Below, piece after piece: positions 9,566-17,267 of a stretch of 64,000 bases of DNA. This DNA is from an uncultured Roseovarius sp. (GTDB lineage Bacteria; Pseudomonadota; Alphaproteobacteria; Rhodobacterales; Rhodobacteraceae). Position 1 is the first letter of the stretch, and every line of letters starts with the position of its first letter. The position numbers were made by a program, and so were the translations under genes. Below the pieces are notes generated by a model, which did not search any database, was not told where the DNA came from, and was given only the letters and a program-made list of their open reading frames with translations. The stretch lies in NCBI GenBank assembly GCA_951812895.1, contig OX638333.1:2894001-2958000 (forward strand), written 5' to 3'.

Positions 9566-10051
9566 GTGATAGAGCTCAAACCAGAAACCAAAGACGACTG
9601 GTGGGAGGTCGAGGCGCTCTACGACCTCTGTTTCGCACCGGGGCGAGAGGCGCTTTCATCTTACCGCCTGCGGGATGAGGTCGACCCTGTGGCAGGTCTT
9701 AGTCTGGTCGCCCGTGATGGCGACGGAACGCTTGCCGGGGCAATCCGGTACTGGCCGGTGCGCATTGGAGTTGCTGATGCCCTGCTGCTTGGCCCCATCG
9801 CCGTTCACCCCACCCATCAGGGCGAGGGCTTGGGCGGGTACCTGATGCTCGACAGCCTTGAACGAGCCGCTGAAATGGGTTGGCACCGGGTCATGTTGGT
9901 AGGGGATGCGCCCTATTACGGGCGGTTTGGTTTCACCCGACTGGACGATGTTGAAATGCCACCACCGACCAATCCGGCGCGGGTTCTGGGGCTGAGCCTG
10001 ACCGATGGTGCCTGGACCGGCGTAAAAGGTTTGGTAACCCGCGCGGCTTGA
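9566..10051 (+). CDS. GNAT-family N-acetyltransferase
   Basis: 161 residues. The acetyl-CoA binding loop HPTHQGEGLGGYLM (about residues 74-87) fits the Q/RxxGxG/A motif, and the following GRFGFTRL segment is typical of YhbS-like acetyltransferases. It transfers an acetyl group from acetyl-CoA to an unidentified amine. The start is GTG at 9566 preceded by AGGAGAG at 9553-9559. The gene ends immediately before the EcsC-family gene, so the two may be co-transcribed. Confidence 0.85.
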   Translation: MIELKPETKDDWWEVEALYDLCFAPGREALSSYRLRDEVDPVAGLSLVARDGDGTLAGAIRYWPVRIGVADALLLGPIAVHPTHQGEGLGGYLMLDSLERAAEMGWHRVMLVGDAPYYGRFGFTRLDDVEMPPPTNPARVLGLSLTDGAWTGVKGLVTRAA

Positions 10052-10065
10052 CATCCACCGCCCGG

Positions 10066-10884
10066 ATGCCGATCTCATTTGGTATGACTTTGCCCGAAAA
10101 ACCCATTTTTGAACTGCTCGATGCCCCCCTTGACCCCGAGACCTTGCATATGCGTTTGCAAGCGCTGGCTAACCGCCACGCGGCGGCGGGAAATGCCGGG
10201 GTACAATTGCTGAACCTGATCGGCACACAGGCGGATAACCTGCTTGATAAACTGCCCGAGGCGCTGCGCGATCAACTCAATGACCGCACGGCACAGGCAT
10301 TGACCCTCGCTATGCAGGCCGCACACCGCTCGCGCGATGTAGTCGAAGACAACCCGGCTTGGCTTGCCCGCGCCATCACTGCGGCGATGGGGGCCGCTGG
10401 TGGGATCGGTGGCTTGCCCACGGCCCTGGCAGAGCTGCCAGTCACCACAACCATCCTGTTACGAACCATACAAGACACTGCCACCGAACACGGGTTTGAC
10501 CCGGGCGAAGAAGGCGTACGTTATGACTGTATTCAAGTTTTTGCTGCCGCCGGGCCACTGGATCACGATGATGGTGCCGATCTTGCCTTTCTCAGCACTC
10601 GCATGGCTGTCACGGGTGCGGCCTTGCAAACCCTGATCGCACGTGTGGCCCCACGCCTTGCGGCGGTTCTGGGCCAGAAACTGGCGGCTCAGGCCGTGCC
10701 AATCCTGGGGGCGGCTGCGGGGGCGGCGACGAATTATGCCTATACCAGTTATTACCAGCAAATGGCGCATGTGCATTTCGGCCTGAAACGTCTGGCAATT
10801 GATGCCGACAGGCCACATCCGGAACTGCTTGGTCAATTCCGATTGTTGGTCGAGAAACCGCCGGTCAAACGCTCAGGTAGCTAA
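10066..10884 (+). CDS. EcsC-family protein
   Basis: About 272 residues resembling the EcsC family, whose Bacillus founder is encoded with the EcsAB transporter and whose biochemical role is unclear. Visible traits are the Gly/Ala-rich stretch AAMGAAGGIGGLPTALAELPVTTTILLRTIQ (split here by position ~110-140) and a second hydrophobic Ala/Gly-rich region near residues 200-225, suggesting membrane association. A TTG at 10048 overlapping the acetyltransferase stop and an ATG at 10084 are alternative starts; none has a strong ribosome site, so the start is uncertain. The stop codon lies inside the left arm of a palindromic repeat. Confidence 0.75.
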   Translation: MPISFGMTLPEKPIFELLDAPLDPETLHMRLQALANRHAAAGNAGVQLLNLIGTQADNLLDKLPEALRDQLNDRTAQALTLAMQAAHRSRDVVEDNPAWLARAITAAMGAAGGIGGLPTALAELPVTTTILLRTIQDTATEHGFDPGEEGVRYDCIQVFAAAGPLDHDDGADLAFLSTRMAVTGAALQTLIARVAPRLAAVLGQKLAAQAVPILGAAAGAATNYAYTSYYQQMAHVHFGLKRLAIDADRPHPELLGQFRLLVEKPPVKRSGS

Positions 10885-10995
10885 AGCGGTTTTCGTTAAA
10901 TCTGAATCAGGTTTAGCGAAAAACGTCCCGCCAACGCATCGATGTTGCATCGTTTCCCAAAACCTGATGTCTCAGGTTTATTGTGAAACGCTTTA
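10882..10995. repeat. Long imperfect palindromic intergenic repeat
   Basis: The left arm (10882-10914) begins TAAAGCG and ends AATCAGGTTT. The right arm (10960-10995) begins AAACCTGATGTC and ends AACGCTTTA, and is an imperfect reverse complement of the left. A shorter dyad around CATCGATG/GCATCG lies between the arms. It overlaps the stop codon of the EcsC-family gene. Elements of this look (AAAGCG...AAACCTGA arms) are common between genes in alphaproteobacteria; it could fold into a long hairpin in RNA. Confidence 0.6.
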
Positions 10996-11096
10996 GGGAA
11001 GCGCGCCAATGACGCGACCACTGGCTTTAGATGACCATCCGGCAAGTCCCTCACGCGAAACATTCGTCAAAGGTCTCTGCGCGTACCGACTATGCG

Positions 11097-12581
11097 CTAA
11101 CCCGCGTCATCCTTCGTGAAGGCTGACGCATCAATCTCGCACAATTCACCATCCCGCAACACGCCAGCCCGCCGCGCCGTGCCATCTGTATGCGATACAA
11201 TCAGAATCTCGCCTCCCCTGCGGGCAATCTGCTCTGCGCTTTCCTGCATCAGCTTCCCACTCTCACACAAAAACGCATTGCATGTATCAGAACGGTCTTC
11301 CCGTGGCAGGGCACACCCCTCTGCACCGTGGAATAAACAACTTCCTTCAACATGGTTTTCAGGCAGAAAGGACAGGTAATGGTCCACAATCTCATCTGCA
11401 CCGATCCCGATCCGCCGCTGCATGATCCCGGCTAACGTCTGCACCTTTAGATAGGCGTTGTTCTGGGTTCCTTTGTTACAACACTTGCCACGGCACATCG
11501 CGCACAGTGCTGACAGTTCTGCCGATGGTGCTGGCTGTGCTGAATGGGTGGTCGCGGGAGGTTTTTCGGCAAGTGATCGGTCCGCAAGATCATGCAAAAA
11601 CGCCTTGAACTTTGTGACCGTAGCGGGGTCTGTCGGGATAAGGTTTTCCGTTCCGAACGGGGCCAAGAAACCACTTTGCACTTTTGTCGTCCCGGAAATG
11701 TCAGAGGAATTGTAGGCGTCAATCATCTGCTGCAGCCAGCTGCGGTTCTGCGTCAGCGCCTTGAACGCCGTCGCCAGCGTGAACACCATTACCAACTGTC
11801 TGAACTCAGCTTGGTCAATCTGATCCGTGCCCTGTCCCCACCCCTCAACCAGCGCAGTGACAATCTCTTCGATCTGTCCAGGGAATTGTTTCGCCAGAAC
11901 CCGCGCGGTCAGCAGAATGTCCCACCCCATGGGTTTCTTCATCGCGGCTTCGAAATCAAATCCGACAAGACGACCATCGCTCTGGCGAATAAAATTACTC
12001 AGATGCGCGTCATTTTTCGAAATCACTTGCTTGAGGATCGGCAACTTGGACAGCACCTCACGATGTTGCTCGCGCTCTTCCTTGGTCAGGACTTCGTCAT
12101 AACGTGAAAGATATTCGAACCAATTGCTCTTGACCTCAGCTGACGGCATGCGGTTTGAAAACTCTGCAAACCACTGGCCCAAGTCACACGCGACCGAAAC
12201 AACGTTTCGCTCATCAATTTCCTTCAACTGGGTCGACCCCGCGACAAATCCCGATACGAAAAAATGGTTTTTCTGGCTGACCGCCATCAATTCCGGCACC
12301 AACCCAGTTCCCTTTAGCGCACCCAGAATACTGACTTCACGGTCGATACTCTGACGCGATTGCGTCAACGCCGGATTGAACGCCTTTATGACACCAGAGC
12401 GATTTCCAACGTTCATATGAATGGTCAGACACCTTTCATTAAGTTGCAAAGTCTTGACCTGAACAGATCCCGAAACATCGTCTGACCCAGCCACAGCTTT
12501 CGCGGCGATAACACCATGCAGACGCAACCACGTCTCTAACGAAAACTCATCTGCGTGCTCTGCCGTGCCGGGTGTGGTCAT
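11097..12581 (-). CDS. Kinase-like (APH-fold) domain fused to a CxxC-x3-CC cysteine-cluster domain
   Basis: 494 residues. Residues ~20-260 look like an aminoglycoside-phosphotransferase/protein-kinase-like fold: NDAHLSNF (190-197; Asp191 and Asn196 at catalytic-loop positions) followed by GFDFE (207-211; Asp209 at the metal-binding position). After a Pro/Ala-rich linker, residues ~355-480 carry C360, C363, C367, C368, then C415, C423, C434 and C439, a pattern like the YkgJ/CxxCxxCC family thought to bind zinc or an iron-sulfur cluster. I know no standard protein with this pairing. The start at 12581 is preferred to an upstream TTG at 12614. A TGTACA array lies in the upstream region. Substrate unknown. 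Confidence 0.7.
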   Translation of the reverse strand: MTTPGTAEHADEFSLETWLRLHGVIAAKAVAGSDDVSGSVQVKTLQLNERCLTIHMNVGNRSGVIKAFNPALTQSRQSIDREVSILGALKGTGLVPELMAVSQKNHFFVSGFVAGSTQLKEIDERNVVSVACDLGQWFAEFSNRMPSAEVKSNWFEYLSRYDEVLTKEEREQHREVLSKLPILKQVISKNDAHLSNFIRQSDGRLVGFDFEAAMKKPMGWDILLTARVLAKQFPGQIEEIVTALVEGWGQGTDQIDQAEFRQLVMVFTLATAFKALTQNRSWLQQMIDAYNSSDISGTTKVQSGFLAPFGTENLIPTDPATVTKFKAFLHDLADRSLAEKPPATTHSAQPAPSAELSALCAMCRGKCCNKGTQNNAYLKVQTLAGIMQRRIGIGADEIVDHYLSFLPENHVEGSCLFHGAEGCALPREDRSDTCNAFLCESGKLMQESAEQIARRGGEILIVSHTDGTARRAGVLRDGELCEIDASAFTKDDAG

Positions 12582-12706
12582 CCGCTGCTCTCGACCTCGA
12601 TCTTGTTTGGTCAAACTATAGAACAGCGCACCGTTAAATTTCCACGACTATTACGTTCGGTGCTGACCGTCACTCAGCCCTTCAAAAAGGGGTGAAGTGT
12701 GCAAGA

Positions 12707-12776
12707 TGTACACAAATTCGGTGAACGGGTCCGATCTTTGTACAAATCACATGTACAAATTGTACAATTTGTACAA
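12707..12776. promoter_or_regulatory. Array of five TGTACA palindromes
   Basis: TGTACA occurs at 12707, 12739, 12752, 12761 and 12770. The last three are exactly 9 nt apart, and 12751-12776 forms an almost perfect palindrome centred on the middle copy. It lies between the end of the Rieske-ThDP gene (12782) and the start of the leftward kinase-fusion gene (12581), so it could be an operator array for that gene. A related 9-nt-spaced array is at 33093-33128. No coding role is apparent. Confidence 0.5.
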
Positions 12777-12781
12777 AATTT

Positions 12782-14764
12782 CTAGACCAGTTCCGCGTCT
12801 GTCATTACCTCAACAAGGGCCGGGCCTTCGATGTCCAATGCGTCCTGAATTGCCCGTTCCAAATCTCCGGCTTCTGAAACTTTCTCTCCGTGACCCCCAC
12901 AAAGACGCGCAAAGGCAGAGAAGGGTGGGTTAACCAGATTGGTTTCCCAAACCGGCCATTCCCCGGCGCGCTGTTCTTTTGAGATTTTACCTAACTCACT
13001 GTTATGCAACAGTATATGGGTGATATCCATGCCGTATTTTACGGCTGTGGTGAACTCCATCGGATACTGACCAAAGCCCCCATCGCCCGAAATTGATATC
13101 ACCTTTCGACCCCTGAATGCCTCGAAATCCTGCGTCGCGGCCCAGGCGCCCATCGCGGCCGGAAAGCCAAACCCGATAGAGCCTAAATATCCAGACATCA
13201 GAACACGTTGCGTGCCTTTGGTCTCTAGATACCGGCCAAAGGAATAGGTGTTGTTGCCCACATCCACGGCAAAGATTGCGTCCTCCGGGGCCAGTTTGCC
13301 CAAAACATCAAACACTGCAAAAGAATGAACACCCCTCCCCAGATCCTCGGCCAGCCGCCGATGCTTTTCTTCCCGCCAGATTTTCCAGCGATCTGTCAGC
13401 TCTGAAACCTGATCTTCGGCTTCGGGTCCGGGGTTGATCTGATCCGTTGCAAGTTTACAAAATTCACCAATCTCTCCCCAGATCGGTAGCTTGACTTTGC
13501 TGAATTTTCCAAGCTGCATACGGTCGTAATCAACCTGGATCATATTGCGCTTGGGCGAAATCCCCGTGTGATTTGAAAAGCTTGCACCAAGCACAATCAT
13601 TGCATCGGCCAGCGTCATGAACCAGCTCGCTATCGGTGTCCCCGACCGCCCCAGAACGCCACCGGCATTTGGATGATCGTCCGGGATCAGGCCCTTGGCC
13701 TTGAACGTGGTCAGAACCGGCGCGCCCAGCCGTTCGGCAAGTTCGATGATCTGATCGCGTGATTCCTGCGCCCCGTGGCCGACAACAATGACCGGACGTT
13801 TCGCATTGTTTAACATATCCACCGCTGCTGCGACTTCGTCATCAGCTGGTCTGATTCTATGCCCGGCGACCCGGCCTGCGGGTGTTGCGGCTTTTTTGTT
13901 GGATGGAATGGTCTGAACATCATCCGGGAAGATCAGATGCGCGACATCCTGTTCAACAATCGCATTTTTGCATGCCAGTGACATCAGCTCTGCATGCTTA
14001 GATGTGCTCAAAACCGGCTGCGAGAATTTCGCAACTGCCTGAAAAGCTGAAGCAAGGTCAATGTCCTGGAACGCACCGGGACCAAAAACCTGGGTCTGCA
14101 CTTGACCGGTCAGCGCCAGAACGGGCGCCCGATCCACCTTGGCATCCCACAAGCCCGTCAGCAGGTTTGTCGCCCCTGGACCCGCAATCGTCAAGCACGC
14201 CGCTGGTGTCCCTGTCAGCTTACCATAAGCCGAGGCCGCGAACGCAGCCCCACCTTCATGCCGAATACCGTAATAGTGCAGTTCCTCGCGCCCTACCGCG
14301 CGCCTGATTGCATCTGAAAGTCCAAGGTTTGAGTGACCAACCATGCCAAACACGCTGCGAACGCCCCAGTTTGTCATGGTTTCAACCATCACATCGGTTA
14401 CTGTGCGTTCATGCGGTGGCTCTGCTTCGAGACCGACAAAAATCTCATCATCCCGGACCTCGATAGGGTACATCTTTTGCCCGTGATCCTTTACGCCACC
14501 CCCGGGTGGTTTGCCGGTCAGCGGGTCGAAATCCCAGCCATGCCAGGGGCATCTAATCCAGCAACGGTCTTCGACGCCTTTCTCGATCGAGCCTTCGCCC
14601 AACGGTCCGCGTTGATGCGGACAATGGTTGTCCATCGCAGCCCACTGCCCGTCAAAATGCACCAGACAGATCGATGTTGTGCGTGCGGTTACCGTTTTGA
14701 CTCTGCCTTCCGGAAGATCACCAACATGACCAACTGAAATCCACTCAAGTTCTTGTTCAGGCAT
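12782..14764 (-). CDS. Rieske [2Fe-2S] domain fused to a ThDP-dependent enzyme (acetolactate synthase/pyruvate oxidase type)
   Basis: 660 residues. Residues ~8-115 are a Rieske domain with Cys48-x-His50 and Cys72-x-x-His75. From ~122 onward it is a complete ThDP enzyme of the PoxB/IlvB fold: the activating Glu in RHEGGAAFAASAYG, a central domain (VIVVGHGAQESRD), and the metal/ThDP motif beginning SGDGGFGQYPMEFTTA with Asn in LLHNSELG. The Rieske domain may pass electrons from a 2-oxoacid-type decarboxylation to a partner; the substrate is unknown. The start at 14764 has GGGAG 6 nt upstream and is preferred over a Met at 14848. It is the last gene of the Rieske operon, 43 nt after the preceding gene. 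Both domains are certain, the role is not. Confidence 0.88.
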   Translation of the reverse strand: MPEQELEWISVGHVGDLPEGRVKTVTARTTSICLVHFDGQWAAMDNHCPHQRGPLGEGSIEKGVEDRCWIRCPWHGWDFDPLTGKPPGGGVKDHGQKMYPIEVRDDEIFVGLEAEPPHERTVTDVMVETMTNWGVRSVFGMVGHSNLGLSDAIRRAVGREELHYYGIRHEGGAAFAASAYGKLTGTPAACLTIAGPGATNLLTGLWDAKVDRAPVLALTGQVQTQVFGPGAFQDIDLASAFQAVAKFSQPVLSTSKHAELMSLACKNAIVEQDVAHLIFPDDVQTIPSNKKAATPAGRVAGHRIRPADDEVAAAVDMLNNAKRPVIVVGHGAQESRDQIIELAERLGAPVLTTFKAKGLIPDDHPNAGGVLGRSGTPIASWFMTLADAMIVLGASFSNHTGISPKRNMIQVDYDRMQLGKFSKVKLPIWGEIGEFCKLATDQINPGPEAEDQVSELTDRWKIWREEKHRRLAEDLGRGVHSFAVFDVLGKLAPEDAIFAVDVGNNTYSFGRYLETKGTQRVLMSGYLGSIGFGFPAAMGAWAATQDFEAFRGRKVISISGDGGFGQYPMEFTTAVKYGMDITHILLHNSELGKISKEQRAGEWPVWETNLVNPPFSAFARLCGGHGEKVSEAGDLERAIQDALDIEGPALVEVMTDAELV

Positions 14765-14807
14765 GATTTTCTCCCGTGATATCGCCAGTTTACTCTTAGG
14801 TAACGTG

Positions 14808-15074
14808 CTACTTCTTACGCTGGTTGATCTTGCCATAAGCCTTTTCAAGCCAAGTCAGAATGACGAAGAAGCCGACCACCCAGATCAGCAGCTCAAAAGG
14901 TGCGAAATCGGTTCCGCGCAGCCACCGGGCCAATAGACCACCCTGCGGGCGAAGTTCGGAAACCCCGAACAAACCCTCGCGTGACCAGAAACTGAAAATC
15001 CAGAACCGCGAGAGGTAAAACAGGACAAGCGCCGCGATTGCTGTGATGCTCATCCAAATGATCCGTCTGGTCAT
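14808..15074 (-). CDS. Small membrane protein of the Rieske operon
   Basis: 88 residues with two predicted membrane segments (about residues 5-27 and 58-76) joined by a loop rich in Gly, Arg and Trp, and a basic C-terminus (KINQRKK). No family is recognised. Its start overlaps the stop of the upstream gene by 4 nt (ATGA), so it is translationally coupled and is probably a subunit of the same membrane complex. Confidence 0.7.
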   Translation of the reverse strand: MTRRIIWMSITAIAALVLFYLSRFWIFSFWSREGLFGVSELRPQGGLLARWLRGTDFAPFELLIWVVGFFVILTWLEKAYGKINQRKK

Positions 15075-15847
15075 GGCAGCACCTCAATCGTATCTGCATC
15101 CATTTTCAGAACCAGAATATCACCGTGGCGTTCAATCTCTCCTTCGAGAGAGATAAACTGGGCCACGTAATCATAGGCGGCTTTGGGTAGCGGGCCGCCA
15201 TCTTTGTCTACGACCATGAGGTATTCTGTTCCCTCAATCGGTTGACTCGAAACAAACACCGGGGGGATATCACCAATCAGGCAAAGGTTGGCACAGGCCT
15301 TGTGTGCGAGGCCGCGACCTGGTCGCATTGCGCCAGCCAGGCATTTGCCGTCGCAGATCTCTCCAGCAATGCGCCAGCGCCCCAAGGGTTCTGATACCGG
15401 GGGCTCCCAAATCATTTCGGTTCCGTCCCCTTCGGCCATCCGCAGTCCCTGTCGTCCGCCGCGCAATTGCAGCATGTTCAGATCTCCGCGTTCCAGCAAA
15501 ACGCCGGAGGCCACGATTTGCTGGCCGGAAAACCCAGATGTGCGCGCCATCACACCCATCTTGCCTCCCGCCGCCAGCATGAGTGTTTCGCCCGCTTTGA
15601 TCCGGTCGTTCCCTTCGGTAACGTGCAACAACGGATAGGGCAGGTTTTCAATCACACCGGTGACCGTCTGGCGCCCATAGTCAAACCGGAACGCCCCGTT
15701 GCCGGGATCGTCCTGTGTGGACCCGATCAAAAGGCCAAAGACCGTCAGGCAAGCCACCAGTAATATCCCTGCACTTAACAAGAACTTGCGCAGCTTCTTC
15801 GGGACCTTGAAATAACCAACGAAAAACGGGGTGGTATCAGTCTTCAT
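15071..15847 (-). CDS. Membrane-anchored protein of unknown function in the Rieske operon
   Basis: 258 residues. One membrane segment near residues 22-43 (FLLSAGILLVACLTVFGLLIG) anchors a large, probably periplasmic domain. That domain has four closely grouped cysteines around residues 166-190 (CDGKCLAG and KACANLCLIG), which could form disulfides or bind a cofactor. I do not recognise the family. Four-nt overlaps with both neighbours show tight co-expression with the ferric-reductase/Rieske protein and the small membrane protein, so it may be an assembly factor or a subunit of the complex. Confidence 0.75.
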   Translation of the reverse strand: MKTDTTPFFVGYFKVPKKLRKFLLSAGILLVACLTVFGLLIGSTQDDPGNGAFRFDYGRQTVTGVIENLPYPLLHVTEGNDRIKAGETLMLAAGGKMGVMARTSGFSGQQIVASGVLLERGDLNMLQLRGGRQGLRMAEGDGTEMIWEPPVSEPLGRWRIAGEICDGKCLAGAMRPGRGLAHKACANLCLIGDIPPVFVSSQPIEGTEYLMVVDKDGGPLPKAAYDYVAQFISLEGEIERHGDILVLKMDADTIEVLP

Positions 15848-16893
15848 GACGGAATCTCCACAGGTTCAACATAGGTGCCGGGTGGGTTCGCATCTGGGTC
15901 AACCATGATCACCCCATCTTGTATCGCCAGCCGATAGGTTGGGATCTTTTCGGTGAAGGGTGCCGGGGATTGACCGTCCGTCAACCTGTACTGATAGCCA
16001 TGCCAAGGACAGGTCACCAGGCATCGTATGACTTTCCCCTCACCCAACGGACCATTTTGGTGCGAGCAGGCATTGGATATCGCCGATAGTTTGCCTTCAA
16101 GCCGGAACACGGCCACACGATCACCATTGGGCAACACTGCAATTCGCGCACGCGCTTCGACGATGTCATCAGGCTTGCAAACAGTGACCCAGCCTTCGGT
16201 GTTGACTGCTCCCGCCGGGTCGCCTGCTTTGCGTTCATGCAGGACGGCCAATACGTGCAGGCCAGCGACTACAATAGCTGAGACAAGGAAAATCGCCGTG
16301 AAAACATGGTTTTGCTGGTCCTGTAAAATCCCAAGGCTGACATGTGCAACCACGGAGATGTACGCAATGTAGATCAAATAGTGGACACGCTTCCACAACG
16401 GAGCGCCCAGAAACCGGAGCCAGAAATCATGGCTTGTTGCCGCCAAGACAAGCAAGCAGATCAGAGCGACTATACCGAAGATTTCAAAAGGAAAGCCTGC
16501 GAATTGACCGAAACTGGTGTTCGAAAAAAGCAACGCCTCGTACTTATTCGACGATGAAAAGGCCCAATACCAGTTCAGGATATACCCGGCATGTGTCATC
16601 GCCACGCAGGCGGTCATCACCCCAAAATGCCGTCGGTTATAGAGTAATGCCATAAAGCGCCGGTCCAACCGCGCCAGAGGGCCGATGGCCAGAATGATGC
16701 TGAGCATCAGGAATGCGCATGCGCCGAACGCGCGCGCATTGTGCACCTGCGGATTAATTGGCCGCTCATGGCTTAGCACTTCTGGGCTGACATGAAGAAA
16801 GAACCACAAAAACCCAACGACCCCGGCCAGCATAAAGGCGTCGTAGTAGTATTTGTTATTGTTCCACTGAACGGGGATGTATTTGACGCTCAT
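15844..16893 (-). CDS. Ferric-reductase-like transmembrane protein fused to a Rieske [2Fe-2S] domain
   Basis: 349 residues. Residues ~15-220 hold about six membrane segments with spaced histidines (including His101, His171 and His184), typical of ferric-reductase-like heme b membrane proteins such as MsrQ. Residues ~235-340 are a Rieske domain with Cys276-x-His278 and Cys295-x-x-His298. Such an arrangement could carry electrons between a cytoplasmic iron-sulfur donor and membrane heme or quinone; the direction is not visible. It overlaps both neighbouring genes by 4 nt in a coupled operon. The heme ligands are inferred from family knowledge. Confidence 0.85.
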   Translation of the reverse strand: MSVKYIPVQWNNNKYYYDAFMLAGVVGFLWFFLHVSPEVLSHERPINPQVHNARAFGACAFLMLSIILAIGPLARLDRRFMALLYNRRHFGVMTACVAMTHAGYILNWYWAFSSSNKYEALLFSNTSFGQFAGFPFEIFGIVALICLLVLAATSHDFWLRFLGAPLWKRVHYLIYIAYISVVAHVSLGILQDQQNHVFTAIFLVSAIVVAGLHVLAVLHERKAGDPAGAVNTEGWVTVCKPDDIVEARARIAVLPNGDRVAVFRLEGKLSAISNACSHQNGPLGEGKVIRCLVTCPWHGYQYRLTDGQSPAPFTEKIPTYRLAIQDGVIMVDPDANPPGTYVEPVEIPS

Positions 16894-17267
16894 TCGCTGG
16901 CCTCCACGGGTTCAGATAGTTTTTGCGGAACATAGTCGGCCGGCCATTGTTGGCGCACAGAAAGGCCGATCGAGGTGATGCCCACCACGGCGATAAACAT
17001 GCCCAGAGCAATCACCTTATGTGCCGCACGTACGGGTTTGTATCTGGACTCCGGATCGTAACTGCCGGATTCGAGCGACCACCACCGCCAAAGGACAATC
17101 GGCCAGATCAGCAGAATGCCTGGGATCAGAAGCGGCCGGAATACATAGGCGCCCCGTGCATCTTCGTCGATCCGGTCAATTCCGACGACCAGAAACAAAG
17201 CAGCCACAACGCCGCCGATGATCAACCAATATTGCGTAATCGCAAAAAGCAGCTCGGCTGAGTTCAT
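16890..17267 (-). CDS. Small three-span membrane protein of the Rieske operon
   Basis: 125 residues with three predicted membrane segments (about residues 9-30, 43-62 and 84-103). No family is recognised. ATG at 17267 is chosen over an upstream start at 17318 because GGAGG lies 6 nt before it and its ATG overlaps the stop of the Rieske-glutamate synthase gene by 4 nt. The stop in turn overlaps the start of the ferric-reductase/Rieske gene. A structural or quinone-binding subunit of the same complex is plausible but unproven. Confidence 0.75.
   Translation of the reverse strand: MNSAELLFAITQYWLIIGGVVAALFLVVGIDRIDEDARGAYVFRPLLIPGILLIWPIVLWRWWSLESGSYDPESRYKPVRAAHKVIALGMFIAVVGITSIGLSVRQQWPADYVPQKLSEPVEASE

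Noticed and set aside
12697-12933. Plus-strand open frame across the TGTACA array
   Set aside because: Its odd Tyr/Asn-rich start is just the translation of the palindrome array, and it then runs antisense through the Rieske-ThDP gene.
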